NCBI GenBank assembly: GCA_020796225.1
Contig: CM036759.1
Location: 2,851,782 to 2,915,781 of the forward strand
Direction of reading: 5' to 3'
Source: Arion vulgaris
Lineage: Eukaryota > Mollusca > Gastropoda > Stylommatophora > Arionidae
DNA: 64,000 bases
Shown in pieces: positions 1-12,368 of the stretch. Both the position numbers and the translations under genes were made by a program. The notes below the pieces were generated by a model, which did not search any database, had not been told where the DNA came from, and saw only the letters and a list, made by a program, of their open reading frames with translations. How positions within the stretch are numbered: position 1 is the first letter of the stretch; every line of letters begins with the position of its first letter.

Positions 1-3000
1 CTGTAAATGTGTGTTCATGTATAGGTGGGGAGGGTTGTATGCTGTAAATGTGTGTTCATGTAGAGAGGGGGAGAGGTTGTTGCTGTAAATGTGTGTTCAT
101 GTAAGAGATGGGGAAGGTTGTATGCTGTAAATGTGTGTTCATGTATAGAGATGGGGGAGGTGTGTGCTGTAAATGTGTGTTCATGTAAGAGATGGGGAGG
201 TTGTGTGCTGTAAATGTGTGTTCATGTATAGAGATGGGGGAGGTTGTGTGCTGTAAATGTGTGTTCATGTAAAGAGATAGGGGAAGGTTGTATGCTGTAA
301 ATGTGTGTTCATGTAAAGAGATGGGGAGGTTGTGTGCTGTAAATGTGTGTTCATGTAAAGGAGATGGGGGAAGGTTGTATGCTGTAAATGTGTGTTCATG
401 TAAGAGATGGGGAGGGTTGTATGCTGTAAATGTGTGTTCATGTAAAGAGATGGGGAGGGTTGTTGCTGTAAATGTGTGTTCATGTATAGAGATGGGGAGG
501 GTTGTATGCTGTAAATGTGTTCATGTATGAGATGGGGAGGTTGTGTGCTGTAAATGTGTGTTCATGTATAGAGATGGGGAGGGTTGTATGCTGTAAATGT
601 GTGTTCATGTAAAGGAGATGGGGAGGGTTGTGTGCTGTAAATGTGTGTTCATGTAAGAGATGGGGAGGTTGTATGCTGTAAATGTGTGTTCATGTAAAGA
701 GATGGGGAGGTTGTATGCTGTAAATGTGTGTTCATGTAAAGAGATGGGGAGGGTTGTATGCTGTAAATGTGTGTTCATGTAAAGAGATGGGGGAAGGTTG
801 TATGCTGTAAATGTGTGTTCATGTATAGAGATGGGGAGGGTTGTATGCTGTAAATGTGTGTTCATGTAAAGAGATGGGGAGGGTTGTATGCTGTAAATGT
901 GTGTTCATGTATAGAGATGGGGAGGGTTGTATGCTGTAAATGTGTGTTCATGTATGGAGATGGGGAGGGTTGTTGCTGTAAATGTGTGTTCATGTAAGAG
1001 ATGGGGAGGGTTGTATGCTGTAAATGTGTGTTCATGTATGAGATGGGGAGGTTGTATGCTGTAAATGTGTGTTCATGTAAAGAGATGGGGGAGGGTTGTA
1101 TGCTGTAAATGTGTGTTCATGTATAGAGATGGGGAGGGTTGTATGCTGTAAATGTGTGTTCATGTATAGAGATGGGGAGGGTTGTATGCTGTAAATGTGT
1201 GTTCATGTATAGAGATGGGGAGGGTTGTATGCTGTAAATGTGTGTTCATGTATAGAGATGGGGGAGGGTTGTATGCTGTAAATGTGTGTTCATGTAAAGA
1301 GATGGGGAGGGTTGTGTCTGTAAATGTGTGTTCATGTATGAGATGGGGAGGGTTGTTGCTGTAAATGTGTGTTCATGTAAGAGATGGGGAGGGTTGTATG
1401 CTGTAAATGTGTGTTCATGTATGGAGATGGGGAGGGTTGTGTGCTGTAAATGTGTGTTCATGTAAAGAGATGGGGAGGGTTGTTGCTGTAAATGTGTGTT
1501 CATGTATAGAGATGGGGAGGGTTGTATGCTGTAAATGTGTGTTCATGTAAAGAGATGGGGAGGGTTGTTGCTGTAAATGTGTGTTCATGTATAGAGATGG
1601 GGGAGGTTGTGTGCTGTAAATGTGTGTTCATGTATAGAGATGGGGAGGGTTGTATGCTGTAAATGTGTGTTCATGTATAGAGATGGGGAAGGTTGTGTGC
1701 TGTAAATGTGTGTTCATGTATAGAGATGGGGAGGGTTGTATGCTGTAAATGTGTGTTCATGTATAGAGATGGGGGGTTGTGTGCTGTAAATGTGTGTTCA
1801 TGTATAGAGATGGGGGAGGGTTGTATGCTGTAAATGTGTGTTCATGTATAGAGTGGGGAGGTTGTGTGCTGTAAATGTGTGTTCATGTATAGAGATGGGG
1901 AGGTTGTTGCTGTAAATGTGTGTTCATGTATAGAGGTGGGGAAGGTTGTTGCTGTAAATGTGTGTTCATGTATAGAGATGGGGAGGTTGTATGCTGTAAA
2001 TGTGTGTTCATGTATAGAGATGGGGAGGGTTGTATGCTGTAAATGTGTGTTCATGTATAGAGATGGGGAGGGTTGTATGCTGTAAATGTGTGTTCATGTA
2101 TAGAGATGGGGAGGGTTGTATGCTGTAAATGTGTGTTCATGTATAGAGATGGGGAGGGTTGTATGCTGTAAATGTGTGTTCATGTATAGAGATGGGGAGG
2201 GTTGTATGCTGTAAATGTGTGTTCATGTAAAGAGATGGGGAGGGTTGTATGCTGTAAATGTGGTTCATGTATAGAGATGGGGAGGGTTGTATGCTGTAAA
2301 TGTGTGTTCATGTAAAGGAGATGGGGAGGGTTGTATGCTGTAAATGTGTGTTCATGTAAAAGATGGGGAGGTTGTGTGCTGTAAATGTGTGTTCATGTAA
2401 AGGAGATGGGGGAGGGTTGTTTGCTGTAAATGTGTGTTCATGTATAGAGATGGGGAGGGTTGTATGCTGTAAATGTGTGTTCATGTAAAGAGATGGGGAG
2501 GGTTGTTGCTGTAAATGTGTGTTCATGTAAGAGATGGGGAGGTTGTGTGCTTAAATGTGTGTTCATGTAAAGAGATGGGGAGGGTTGTGTGCTGTAAATG
2601 TGTGTTCATGTATAGAGATGGGGAGGGTTGTGTGCTGTAAATGTGTGTTCATGTATAGAGATGGGGAGGGTTGTGTGCTGTAAATGTGTGTTCATGTATA
2701 GAGATGGGGAGGGTTGTATGCTGTAAATGTGTGTTCATGTATAGAGATGGGGGAGGTTGTGTGCTGTAAATGTGTGTTCATGTATAGAGATGGGGGAGGG
2801 TTGTATGCTGTAAATGTGTGTTCATGTATGGAGATGGGGGAGGGTTGTATGCTGTAAATGTGTGTTCATGTATAGAGATGGGGAGGGTTGTATGCTGTAA
2901 ATGTGTGTTCATGTATGGAGATGGGGAGGGTTGTATGCTGTAAATGTGTGTTCATGTATAGAGATGGGGGAGGGTTGTATGCTGTAAATGTGTGTTCATG

Positions 3001-6000
3001 TATGGAGATGGGGGAGGGTTGTATGCTGTAAATGTGTGTTCATGTATAGAGATGGGGAGGGTTGTATGCTGTAAATGTGTGTTCATGTATGGAGATGGGG
3101 AGGGTTGTATGCATGCTAAATGTGTGTTCATGTATAGAGATGGGGAGGGTTGTATGCTGTAAATGTGTGTTCATGTATAGAGATGGGAGGTAGGTTGTGT
3201 CATGTAAAGATGGGAGGGTTGTATGCTGTAAATGTGTGTTCATGTATGGAGATGGGGAAGGTTGTGTGCTGTAAATGTGTGTTCATGTATAGAGATGGGG
3301 AGGGTTGTATGCTGTAAATGTGTGTTCATGTATAGAGATGGGGAGGGTTGTATGCTGTAAATGTGTGTTCATGTAAGGAGATGGGGAAGTTGTATGCTGT
3401 AAATGTGTGTTCATGTAATAGAGATGGGGGAAGGTTGTATGCTGTAAATGTGTGTTCATGTATAGAGATGGGGGAGGGTTGTATGCTGTAAATGTGTGTT
3501 CATGTATAGAGATGGGGGAGGGTTGTTGCTGTAAATGTGTGTTCATGTATAGAGATGGGGAAGGTTGTTGCTGTAAATGTGTGTTCATGTATAGAGATGG
3601 GGAGGGTTGTATGCTGTAAATGTGTGTTCATGTATAAGGATGGGGAGGGTTGTGCTGTAAATGTTGTTCATGTATAGAGATGGTGAGGGTTGTGTGCTGT
3701 AAATGTGTGTTCATGTATAAGATGGGGAAGGTTGTATGCTGTAAATGTGTGTTCATGTAAAGAGATGGGGAGGGTTGTATGCTGTAAATGTGTGTTCATG
3801 TATAGAGATGGGGAGGGTTGTATGCTGTAAATGTGTGTTCATGTATAGAGATGGGGAAGGTTGTATGCTGTAAATGTGTGTTCATGTAAAGGAGGTGGGG
3901 AGGGTTGTATGCTGTAAATGTGTGTTCATGTATAGAGATGGGGAGGGTTGTGTGCTGTAAATGTGTGTTCATGTATAGAGATGGGGAGGGTTGTATGCTG
4001 TAAATGTGTGTTCATGATAGAGGTGGGGAGGTTGTATGCTGTAAATGTGTGTTCATGTAATAGAGATGGGGAGAGGTTGTTGCTGTAAATGTGTGTTCAT
4101 GTATAGAGATGGGGAGGGTTGTATGCTGTAAATGTGTGTTCATGTAAGAGAGTGGGGAGGTTGTGTGCTGTAAATGTGTGTTCATGTAAAGAGATGGGGG
4201 AAGGTTGTATGCTGTAAATGTGTGTTCATGTAAGAGATGGGGAGGTTGTATGCTGTAAATGTGTGTTCATGTAAGAGATGGGGAGGGTTGTGCTGTAAAT
4301 GTGTGTTCATGTATAGAGATGGGGAGGGTTGTATGCTGTAAATGTGTGTTCATGTATAGAGAGGGGGGAAGGTTGTATGCTGTAAATGTGTGTTCATGTA
4401 TAGAGATGGGGAGGGTTGTGTGCTGTAAATGTGTGTTCATGTAAAGAGATGGGGAGGGTTGTATGCTGTAAATGTGTGTTCATGTATGGAGATGGGGGAG
4501 GGTTGTTTGCTGTAAATGTGTGTTCATGTATAGAGATGGGGGAGGGTTGTATGCTGTAAATGTGTGTTCATGTATAGAGATGGGGAGGGTTGTATGCTGT
4601 AAATGTGTGTTCATGTAAAGAGATGGGGAGGGTTGTGTGCTGTAAATGTGTGTCTCATAAGAGATGGGGGAGGGTTGTATGCTGTAAATGTGTGTTCATG
4701 TAATAGAGATGGGGAGGTTGTATGCTATAAATGTGTTTCATGTAAAGAGATGGGGAGGGTTGTGTGCTGTAAATGTGTGTTCATGTAAAGAGATGGGGAG
4801 GGTTGTATGCTGTAAATGTGTGTTCATGTATAGAGATGGGGAGGGTTGTATGCTGTAAATGTGTGTTCATGTAAAGAGATGGGGAGGGTTGATGCTGTAA
4901 ATGTGTGTTCATGTAAGAGATGGGGAGGGTTGTATGCTGTAAATGTGTGTTCATGTATAGAGATGGGGGAGGTTGTGTGCTGTAAATGTGTGTTCATGTA
5001 TAGAGATGGGGGAGGGTTGTGTGCTGTAAATGTGTGTTCATGTATAGAGATGGGGAGGGTTGTATGCTGTAAATGTGTGTTCATGTAAAGAGATGGGGGA
5101 GGGTTGTATGCTGTAAATGTGTGTTCATGTATAGAGATGGGGAGGGTTGTATGCTGTAAATGTGTGTTCATGTATAGAGATGGGGGAGGGTTGTATGCTG
5201 TAAATGTGTGTTCATGTAAAGGATGGGGAGGGTTGTATGCTGTAAATGTGTGTTCATGTATAGAGATGGGGAGGGTTGTATGCTGTAAATGTGTGTTCAT
5301 GTATAGAGATGGGGAGGGTTGTATGCTGTAAATGTGTGTTCATGTATGGAGATGGGGGAGGGTTGTATGCTGTAAATGTGTGTTCATGTATAGAGATGGG
5401 GGAGGGTTGTATGCTGTAAATGTGTGTTCATGTATAGAGATGGGGGAGGGTTGTATGCTGTAAATGTGTGTTCATGTAGAAGATGGGGAGGTTGTATGCT
5501 GTAAATGTGTGTTCATGTATGAGATGGGGAGGGTTGTATGCTGTAAATGTGTGTTCATGTATAGAGATGGGGAGGGTTGTATGCTGTAAATGTGTGTTCA
5601 TGTATGGAGATGGGGGAGGTTGTATGCTGTAAATGTGTGTTCATGTGAAGATGGGGAGGGTTGTATGCTGTAAATGTGTGTTCATGTATAGAGATGGGGA
5701 GGGTTGTATGCTGTAAATGTGTGTTCATGTATAGAGATGGGGAGGGTTGTATGCTGTAAATGTGTGTTCATGTAAAGAGGTGGGGGAGGGTTGTATGCTG
5801 TAAATGTGTGTTCATGTATAGAGATGGGGAGGGTTGTATGCTGTAAATGTGTGTTCATGTATAGAGATGGGGAGGGTTGTATGCTGTAAATGTGTGTTCA
5901 TGTAAAGGAGGTGGGGAGGTTGTATGCTGTAAATGTGTGTTCATGTATAGAGATGGGGAGGGTTGTGTGCTGTAAATGTGTGTTCATGTATAGAGATGGG

Positions 6001-8723
6001 GGAGGGTTGTATGCTGTAAATGTGTGTTCATGTATAGGATGGGGAGGGTTGTATGCTGTAAATGTGTGTTCATGTATAGAGATGGGGAGGGTTGTGTGCT
6101 GTAAATGTGTGTTCATGTATAGAGATGGGGAGGGTTGTGTGCTGTAAATGTGTGTTCATGTATGGAGATGGGGAGGTTGTGCTGTAAATGTGTGTTCAGT
6201 GGAGATGGGGGGTGTCTGTAAATGTGTGTTCATGTATGAGATGGGGGAGGGTTGTGTGCTGTAAATGTGTGTTCATGTAAGGAGATGGGGGAGGGTTGTG
6301 TGCTGTAAATGTGTGTTCATGTATAGAGATGGGGAGGGTTGTATGCTGTAAATGTGTGTTCATGTATAGAGATGGGGAGGGTTGTGTGCTGTAAATGTGT
6401 GTTCATGTATAGAGATGGGGAGGGTTGTGTGCTGTAAATGTGTGTTCATGTAGGAGATGGGGAGGGTTGTGCTGTAAATGTGTGTTCATGTATAGAGATG
6501 GGGAGGGTTGTATGCTGTAAATGTGTGTTCATGTATGGAGATGGGGGAGGGTTGTGTGCTGTAAATGTGTGTTCATGTATAGAGATGGGGAGGTTGTTGT
6601 GCTGTAAATGTGTGTTCATGAAGGAGATGGGGAGGGTTGTATGCTGTAAATGTGTGTTCATGTATAGAGATGGGGAGGGTTGTGTGCTGTAAATGTGTGT
6701 TCATGTATAGAGATGGGTGGAGGATGTTGTGTGCTGTAAATGTGTGTTCATGTATAGAGATGGGGAGGGTTGTATGCTGTAAATGTGTGTTCATGTATAG
6801 AGATGGGGGAGGGTTGTATGCTGTAAATGTGTGTTCATGTATAGAGATGGGGGAGGGTTGTATGCTGTAAATGTGTGTTCATGTATAGAGATGGGGAGGG
6901 TTGTATGCTGTAAATGTGTGTTCATGTAAAGAGATGGGGAGGGTTGTGTGCTGTAAATGTGTGTTCATGTATAGAGATGGGGAGGGTTGTATGCTGTAAA
7001 TGTGTGTTCATGTATAGAGATGGGGAGGGTTGTGTGCTGTAAATGTGTGTTCATGTATAGAGATGGGGAGGGTTGTATGCTGTAAATGTGTGTTCATGTA
7101 AAGGAGATGGGGAGGGTTGTGTGCTGTAAATGTGTGTTCATGTAAAGAGATGGGGAGGGTTGTATGCTGTAAATGTGTGTTCATGTATAGAGATGGGGAG
7201 GGTTGTATGCTGTAAATGTGTGTTCATGTATAGAGATGGGGAGGGTTGTGTGCTGTAAATGTGTGTTCATGTATAGAGATGGGGAGGGTTGTATGCTGTA
7301 AATGTGTGTTCATGTATAGAGATGGGGAGGGTTGTATGCTGTAAATGTGTGTTCATGTATAGAGATGGGGAGGGTTGTATGCTGTAAATGTGTGTTCATG
7401 TATAGAGATGGGGAGGGTTGTGTGCTGTAAATGTGTGTTCATGTATAGAGATGGGGAGGGTTGTATGCTGTAAATGTGTGTTCATGTATAGAGATGGGGG
7501 AGGGTTGTATGCTGTAAATGTGTGTTCATGTATAGAGATGGGGAGGGTTGTATGCTGTAAATGTGTGTTCATGAAAGGAGATGGGGAGGGTTGTATGCTG
7601 TAAATGTGTGTTCATGTATAGAGATGGGGGAGGGTTGTATGCTGTAAATGTGTGTTCATGTATAGAGATGGGGAGGGTTGTATGCTGTAAATGTGTGTTC
7701 ATGTATAGAGATGGGGAGGGTTGTATGCTGTAAATGTGTGTTCATGTATAGAGATGGGGAGGGTTGTATGCTGTAAATGTGTGTTCATGTATAGAGATGG
7801 GGAGGGTTGTATGCTGTAAATGTGTGTTCATGTATAGAGATGGGGAGGGTTGTATGCTGTAAATGTGTGTTCATGTATAGAGTGGGGAGGTTGTTGCTGT
7901 AAATGTGTGTTCATTATAGAGATGGGGGAGGGTTGTATGCTGTAAATGTGTGTTCATGTATAGAGATGGGGAGGGTTGTATGCTGTAAATGTGTGTTCAT
8001 GTATAGAGATGGGGAGGGTTGTATGCTGTAAATGTGTGTTCATGTATAGAGATGGGGAGGGTTGTATGCTGTAAATGTGTGTTCATGTATAGAGATGGGG
8101 AGGGTTGTATGCTGTAAATGTGTGTTCATGTATAGAGATGGGGAGGGTTGTATGCTGTAAATGTGTGTTCATGTATAGAGATGGGGAGGGTTGTGTGCTG
8201 TAAATGTGTGTTCATGTATAGAGATGGGGAGGGTTGTATGCTGTAAATGTGTGTTCATGTATAGAGATGGGGAGGGTTGTATGCTGTAAATGTGTGTTCA
8301 TGTATAGAGATGGGGGAGGGTTGTGTGCTGTAAATGTGTGTTCATGTATAGAGATGGGGAGGGTTGTATGCTGTAAATGTGTGTTCATGTATAGAGATGG
8401 GGAGGGTTGTGTGCTGTAAATGTGTGTTCATGTATAGAGATGGGGAGGGTTGTATGCTGTAAATGTGTGTTCATGTATAGAGATGGGGAGGGTTGTATGC
8501 TGTAAATGTGTGTTCATGTATAGAGATGGGGAGGGTTGTATGCTGTAAATGTGTGTTCATGTATAGAGATGGGGGAGGTTGTATGCTGTAAATGTGTGTT
8601 CATGTATAGAGATGGGAGGGTTGTTGCTGTAAATTGTGTTCAGTATAGAGATGGGGGAGGGTTGTATGCTGTAAATGTGTGTTCATGTATAGAGATGGGG
8701 AGGGTTGTATGCTGTAAATGTGT
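1..8723. repeat. Minisatellite, ~43-bp unit, about 200 copies
   Basis: The unit contains TGTAAATGTGTGTTCATGTA, then a variable TATAGAG/AAAGAG step, then ATGGGGAGGGTTGTATGC. It starts before the window and ends at the first unique sequence near 8724. The + strand is rich in G and T and poor in C. Units on the left carry many small indels and substitutions, while those from about 6900 to 8600 are nearly identical. Short open frames on both strands are by-products of the repeat and show no protein family. Given its place upstream of SCCPDH exons, it probably lies in a SCCPDH intron. Confidence 0.97.
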
Positions 8724-8931
8724 CGAAATTCTGTTTCACAATGTTTGGGTCTAGCAAATCTGGTTCTACATTTATTCAGGTTGAGTCTTATATATGCAAT
8801 TTGTGCTACAAAAAAACAAGAAATGAATGAAAATGTTGTCATTAGCTGATAATGCTGTTGTATCATAGATGGACCTCAGAAATAACAGAGGCCATGAAAA
8901 GCACTTTTTATGAAACAAACACAAAAGTCTG
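8724..8931. other. Unique spacer between two arrays
   Basis: This AT-rich stretch separates the 43-bp and 45-bp arrays. I see no exon of SCCPDH, no mobile element and no other recognisable feature in it. Confidence 0.6.
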
Positions 8932-10166
8932 TTCTATAAATCTATTCTTATCTTAAACTGTCAGACAAAACTAGATTAGATAAATCTATTCTTATCTGGC
9001 ACAATGTCAGATCAAAACTAGATAGGAAATCTATTCTTATCTTGGATGTCAGACAAACAGATTAGAGAAACTATTCTATCTTGGAGCTGTCAGCAAAACT
9101 AATTAGAAAATCTTTCTTATTTCACGCGACAAACTGTTTTAAAAAATATATTCTTATCTTCCGCTGTCAGGAAAAGACTTAGAATTAGAAAATCTATTCT
9201 ACTTGCTTCAGACAAAACTAGTTAGAAAATATATTCTTATCTTGGCGTGTCAGGCAAAACTAGATTAGATAAATCTATTCTTATCTTGGCACTGTCAGAC
9301 AAAACTAGATTAGATAAATCTATTCTTATCTTGGCACTGTCAGACAAAACTAGATTAGAGAAATCTATTCTTATCTTGACTGTCAACAAAACTAGATTAG
9401 AAATCTATTCTTATCTTGGCACTGTCAGACAAAACTAGATTAGAGAAATATATTCTTATCTTGGCACTGTCAGGCAAAACTAGATTAGAGAAATCTATTC
9501 TTATCTTGGCACTGTCAGACAAAACTAGATTAGAGAAATATATTCTTATCTTGGCACTGTCAGGCAAAACTAGATTAGAGAAATCTATTCTTATCTTGGC
9601 ACTGTCAGGCAAAACTAGATTAGAGAAATCTATTCTTATCTTAGCTGTCAGACAAAACTAGATTAGAGAAATCTATTCTTATCTTGGCGCTGTCAGACAA
9701 AACTAGATTAGAGAAATCTATTCTTATCTTGGCGCTGTCAGGCAAAACTAGATTAGAGAAATCTATTCTTATCTTGGCACTGTCAGGCAAAACTAGATTA
9801 GAGAAATCTATTCTTATCTTGGCACTGTCAGGCAAAACTAGATTAGAGAAATCTATTCTTATCTTGACGCTGTCAGGCAAAACTAGATTAGAGAAATCTA
9901 TTCTTATCTTGGCGCTGTCAGGCAAAACTAGATTAGAGAAATCTATTCTTATCTTGGCGCTGTCAGGCAAAACTAGATTAGAGAAATCTATTCTTATCTT
10001 GGCGCTGTCAGGCAAAACTAGATTAGAGAAATCTATTCTTATCTTGGCACTGTCAGACAAAACTAGATTAGAGAAATCTATTCTTATCTTGGCACTGTCA
10101 GACAAAACTAGATTAGAGAAATCTATTCTTATCTTGGCGCTGTCAGGCAAAACTAGATTAGAGAAA
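8932..10166. repeat. Minisatellite, 45-bp unit, about 27 copies
   Basis: The unit contains CTGTCAGGCAAAACTAGATT followed by AGAGAAATCTATTCTTATCT. The first six or so units (to about 9240) are badly degraded, and the rest are nearly identical, differing mainly at GGCAC/GGCGC and CAGAC/CAGGC. Because 45 is a multiple of three, both strands stay open (15-residue repeats), which explains the long open frames here; no protein family is recognisable. It lies about 520 bp upstream of a SCCPDH exon. Each unit has a pyrimidine-rich run ending in CTGTCAG on the + strand. Confidence 0.96.
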
Positions 10167-10268
10167 AGTAGAAAGACAATTGATTCTCTCATCTTACATA
10201 TACCACCCATATGTTGCCAGGACTCGCAAGGGGAGCAAAGAATAGTAACACTGCAACCTACAAGGCAT

Positions 10269-10364
10269 GATGACTGAGGTGATGACTGAGGTGATGACTG
10301 AGGTGATGACTGAGGTGATGACTGAGGTGATGACTGAGGTGATGACTGAGGTGATGACTGAGGT
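10269..10364. repeat. 12-bp tandem repeat (GATGACTGAGGT)x8 inside S4b
   Basis: Eight perfect copies of GATGACTGAGGT stand where other S4b copies carry a single GGCGACTGATGTAGG-like core, so this is an expansion inside the element. Confidence 0.95.
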
Positions 10365-10501
10365 AGGGGCCTAGAGAAACTACTCTAGTAAATACAAAGC
10401 GTTGCAGAAATCATATGCAGAAAAAGTATGCAGGCCTATTGTAGGCACATAACTGGCATAACATACAATTGCTCTTAAACTCAAATCACAAAAAGTGGTT
10501 T

Positions 10502-10622
10502 AACAAGTGGTTGATATGAAGTGAGGCAAGAACAAGTGGTTGATATGAAGTGAGGCAAGAATAAGTGGTTGATATGAAGTGACGGAAGAATAAGTAGTTG
10601 ATATGAAGTGACGGAAGAATAA
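10502..10622. repeat. Four ~32-bp tandem copies of the S4b 3' tail
   Basis: AAGTGGTTGATATGAAGTGA recurs four times with GGCAAGAA or CGGAAGAA between copies. Other S4b elements have this tail (AAGTGGTCGATATGAAGCG) once. Confidence 0.9.
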
Positions 10623-10684
10623 AACCTGACATATTCAATTTGTTTGAAAATATGTCTATTTTTCTTCTCATATTCTTCTGTCAG

Positions 10685-10799
10685 ATTGAGACCTGCAGTT
10701 TTAGTATGACTTTTATTGGTCACGGATATAACAAAGCTGCTGGTGAGAGATTAAACAAGACACCAAACAAAATTGTTGTGACTAAAATTTTGGGACCAG
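10685..10799 (+). CDS. SCCPDH: SCCPDH exon (third from last), saccharopine dehydrogenase-like oxidoreductase
   Basis: The frame gives I-E-T-C-S-F-S-M-T-F-I-G-H-G-Y, matching the SF(T/S)MTFFGQGY block near the C-terminus of animal SCCPDH proteins as I remember them, and runs to K-I-L-G-P. A pyrimidine-rich acceptor ending TTCTTCTGTCAG precedes it, and the donor G|GTAGGT follows. The exon starts in phase 0 and ends in phase 1, which fits the next exon exactly (G|AA gives Glu). SCCPDH belongs to the saccharopine dehydrogenase-like NAD(P)-binding oxidoreductases; its substrate is not well established, and lipid-droplet or membrane location has been reported for relatives. Earlier exons are not visible and should lie upstream of base 1. 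Confidence 0.9.
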
Positions 10800-11272
10800 G
10801 TAGGTTCTCTTCTTTCACAGTTTATTTCTTTATAGAAGTGTTGGGGAGGGGTGCGTGCTTGTTCAGCTGGTATTCATTTGACCAGGTAAGTAACTACTAT
10901 AAGTCTCTCTATTTTTGTTGTATAGATGCCTTTCACTTGTACTGAAACCATCTGCTTTTTATCTTTCGAATCATGGATCGAGAGCCGGACAGCATAACTG
11001 GTTTAGTAAATGGAACATGAACAGAGAAGATACCATAATTGTCTTAATAAATGAAGCATCCAACACTGATAAAAATATGGAATATATCATCCCCCATATT
11101 GTTGTTACATTGAAATATGTCAGACTGAATCCAATATTTCAAATTGTTTTTGCTGTTTGTTTAGAATTAGATTTAGTTTTACATTTTGTGAAGTAATATC
11201 TCTCTTCACTTGCCTGATATATGTGTCTGCTAGTTTGAATTTATCTGATGAGAAAAATGGTCATCTCTCTAG
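10800..11272 (+). other. SCCPDH: SCCPDH intron, no further feature seen
   Basis: This intron is AT-rich, with GT and AG at its ends in matching phase. I recognise no repeat or additional exon inside it; the short open frames present have no family resemblance. Confidence 0.7.
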
Positions 11273-11354
11273 AACCAGCCTATGTTACAACACCAATTTG
11301 TATGACCCAAGCTGGGGTAACTCTCCTGAAAGAACAAGATAAGATAACTCACAA
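11273..11354 (+). CDS. SCCPDH: SCCPDH penultimate exon
   Basis: With the preceding G this exon reads E-P-A-Y-V-T-T-P-I-C-M-T-Q-A-G-V-T-L-L, the conserved block E-x-G/A-Y-V-x-T-P-I-x-x-x-Q-A. The acceptor is TCATCTCTCTAG and the donor AA|GTAAGT. Its incoming phase 1 and outgoing phase 2 match both neighbours. The next intron is about 3.4 kb and holds an S4a SINE, two large arrays, and S3 and S2 copies. Confidence 0.92.
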
Positions 11355-11835
11355 GTAAGTTATTTATCCATCCTGTTAGACATCAATATAAATATGTGGG
11401 TACCTCATTCTTGCAGGAAAATGTGTCATGAAGAATTTGTTATCTCCAACTTCTTTTTTTTTTCTTTCTTTTGTCATGATGCTACCGGGTTGTAGCCAAA
11501 TGTCATAGACTTTTTTGTTTGTTTTCACTTCTCAGATGTCTTGAGTCATTGCTAACTAACTCGGTGCCTGTGGGCACCATTGCAACCCATGTCATAAATT
11601 CATTATTCCCTATTTTACAGCGCTGGCTTTAAGGTTAGATTTCAAGATTACAAACTGTGCCAGTTTTGTCATCCCTTCTTTTGTGTAGCACTCCCATGAA
11701 CATGATAGTTCCACTTTTGCAAATCATGTTTTATTTTTGTAACTATTCTACTGCCTCCTAATCCCTACCCTGTCCTTGTTCACTAGACAAAGTGTCAGCA
11801 TCTTAACTATGTTAATATTACTATTATTATTATTG
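11355..11835 (+). other. SCCPDH: 5' part of the last SCCPDH intron, mostly unique
   Basis: AT-rich unique sequence with a T-rich run near 11455 and a (TTA)n run near 11820. I see no gene or repeat family here. Confidence 0.6.
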
Positions 11836-11846
11836 TTATTAGTAAT

Positions 11847-12104
11847 TGCCCAGTGGTTACGGGCCCAAATTTGGGATGTAAAGAATAGAACCACTGTTAC
11901 CTGCCACGCATGTCGTAAGAGTCGACTAAGGAGGTTTGGCTGCAATCAGATGCATGTGTCCTAAACATGTAGAAGTCTATGCGTTTAGGGGCCTACCAAA
12001 CCAGTGTGCAACGTATACACGTTCTTGGCAAAGATCAAATATATCACAAAGAGTGATTAAAATTGGTCGGAAAGAATGAATGCAAAGAAGAAAGAAGGAG
12101 GAGA
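11847..12104 (+). mobile_element. SINE-like element S4a with target-site duplication
   Basis: The head GCCCAGTGGTTACGGGCCC is followed by GTAAAGAATAGAACCACTGT, the core GTCGTAAGAGTCGACTAAGG, the body TTTAGGGGCCTACCAAACCA, and a tail rich in GAAGAA. An 11-bp direct repeat, TTATTAGTAAT, flanks it at 11836-11846 and 12105-12115. That repeat, the length of about 255 bp and the simple tail are those of a retroposed SINE. The pol III boxes are not obvious, so I call it SINE-like. Confidence 0.88.
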
Positions 12105-12368
12105 TTATTAGTAATAATCGTATTGCAATCATCATATGGTGCCATATAGTACAAAAATGCATGGCTCAGACTGAATGGTGCAGATAGCACAACCTTGATA
12201 TCAACTGCAACATGCTGTAATTAACAACTCTTTTCCTGTACAAGGAAAAAGTGAGGACACAAGTGATATCAGAAAGTCAATAACTAATAGAACAAGTAAA
12301 CAAATGAAGTCAATGCAAAGTCAAAGATAGTATCAAAAAAAGACATGGAAAGGAAATCTGTACACACA

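Larger units (their letters stand above)
10203..10625 (+). mobile_element. SINE-like element S4b, internally expanded
   Basis: The order of motifs matches the S4b copies at 54929 and 57239: AGCAAAGAATAGTA, then CCTACAAGGCATG, then a block like CTAGTAAATACAAAGCG, then the tail AAGTGGTTGATATGAAG. The GTCGTAAGAGGCGACT core is replaced by eight copies of a 12-mer. The 3' tail is also repeated about four times. The copy is diverged, and I found no target-site duplication. Confidence 0.75.

Noticed and set aside
1..8723. CRISPR-like regular repeats
   Set aside because: Units are direct head-to-tail copies with no unique spacers, in an intron-bearing animal genome.
9684..10277. Long open frames through arrays (also 16882-18801, 30400-31801, 44433-45959, 48535-49660, 57980-58573, 60423-62113)
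   Set aside because: Unit lengths divisible by three or lacking stops keep frames open on both strands. The translations are pure repeats with no domain, signal or start context, so they are not called as genes.
8724..10684. Earlier SCCPDH exons between the arrays
   Set aside because: I looked for the aromatic-rich segment that precedes the I-E/D-x-x-S-F block and did not find it. The preceding exons are probably upstream of the window.
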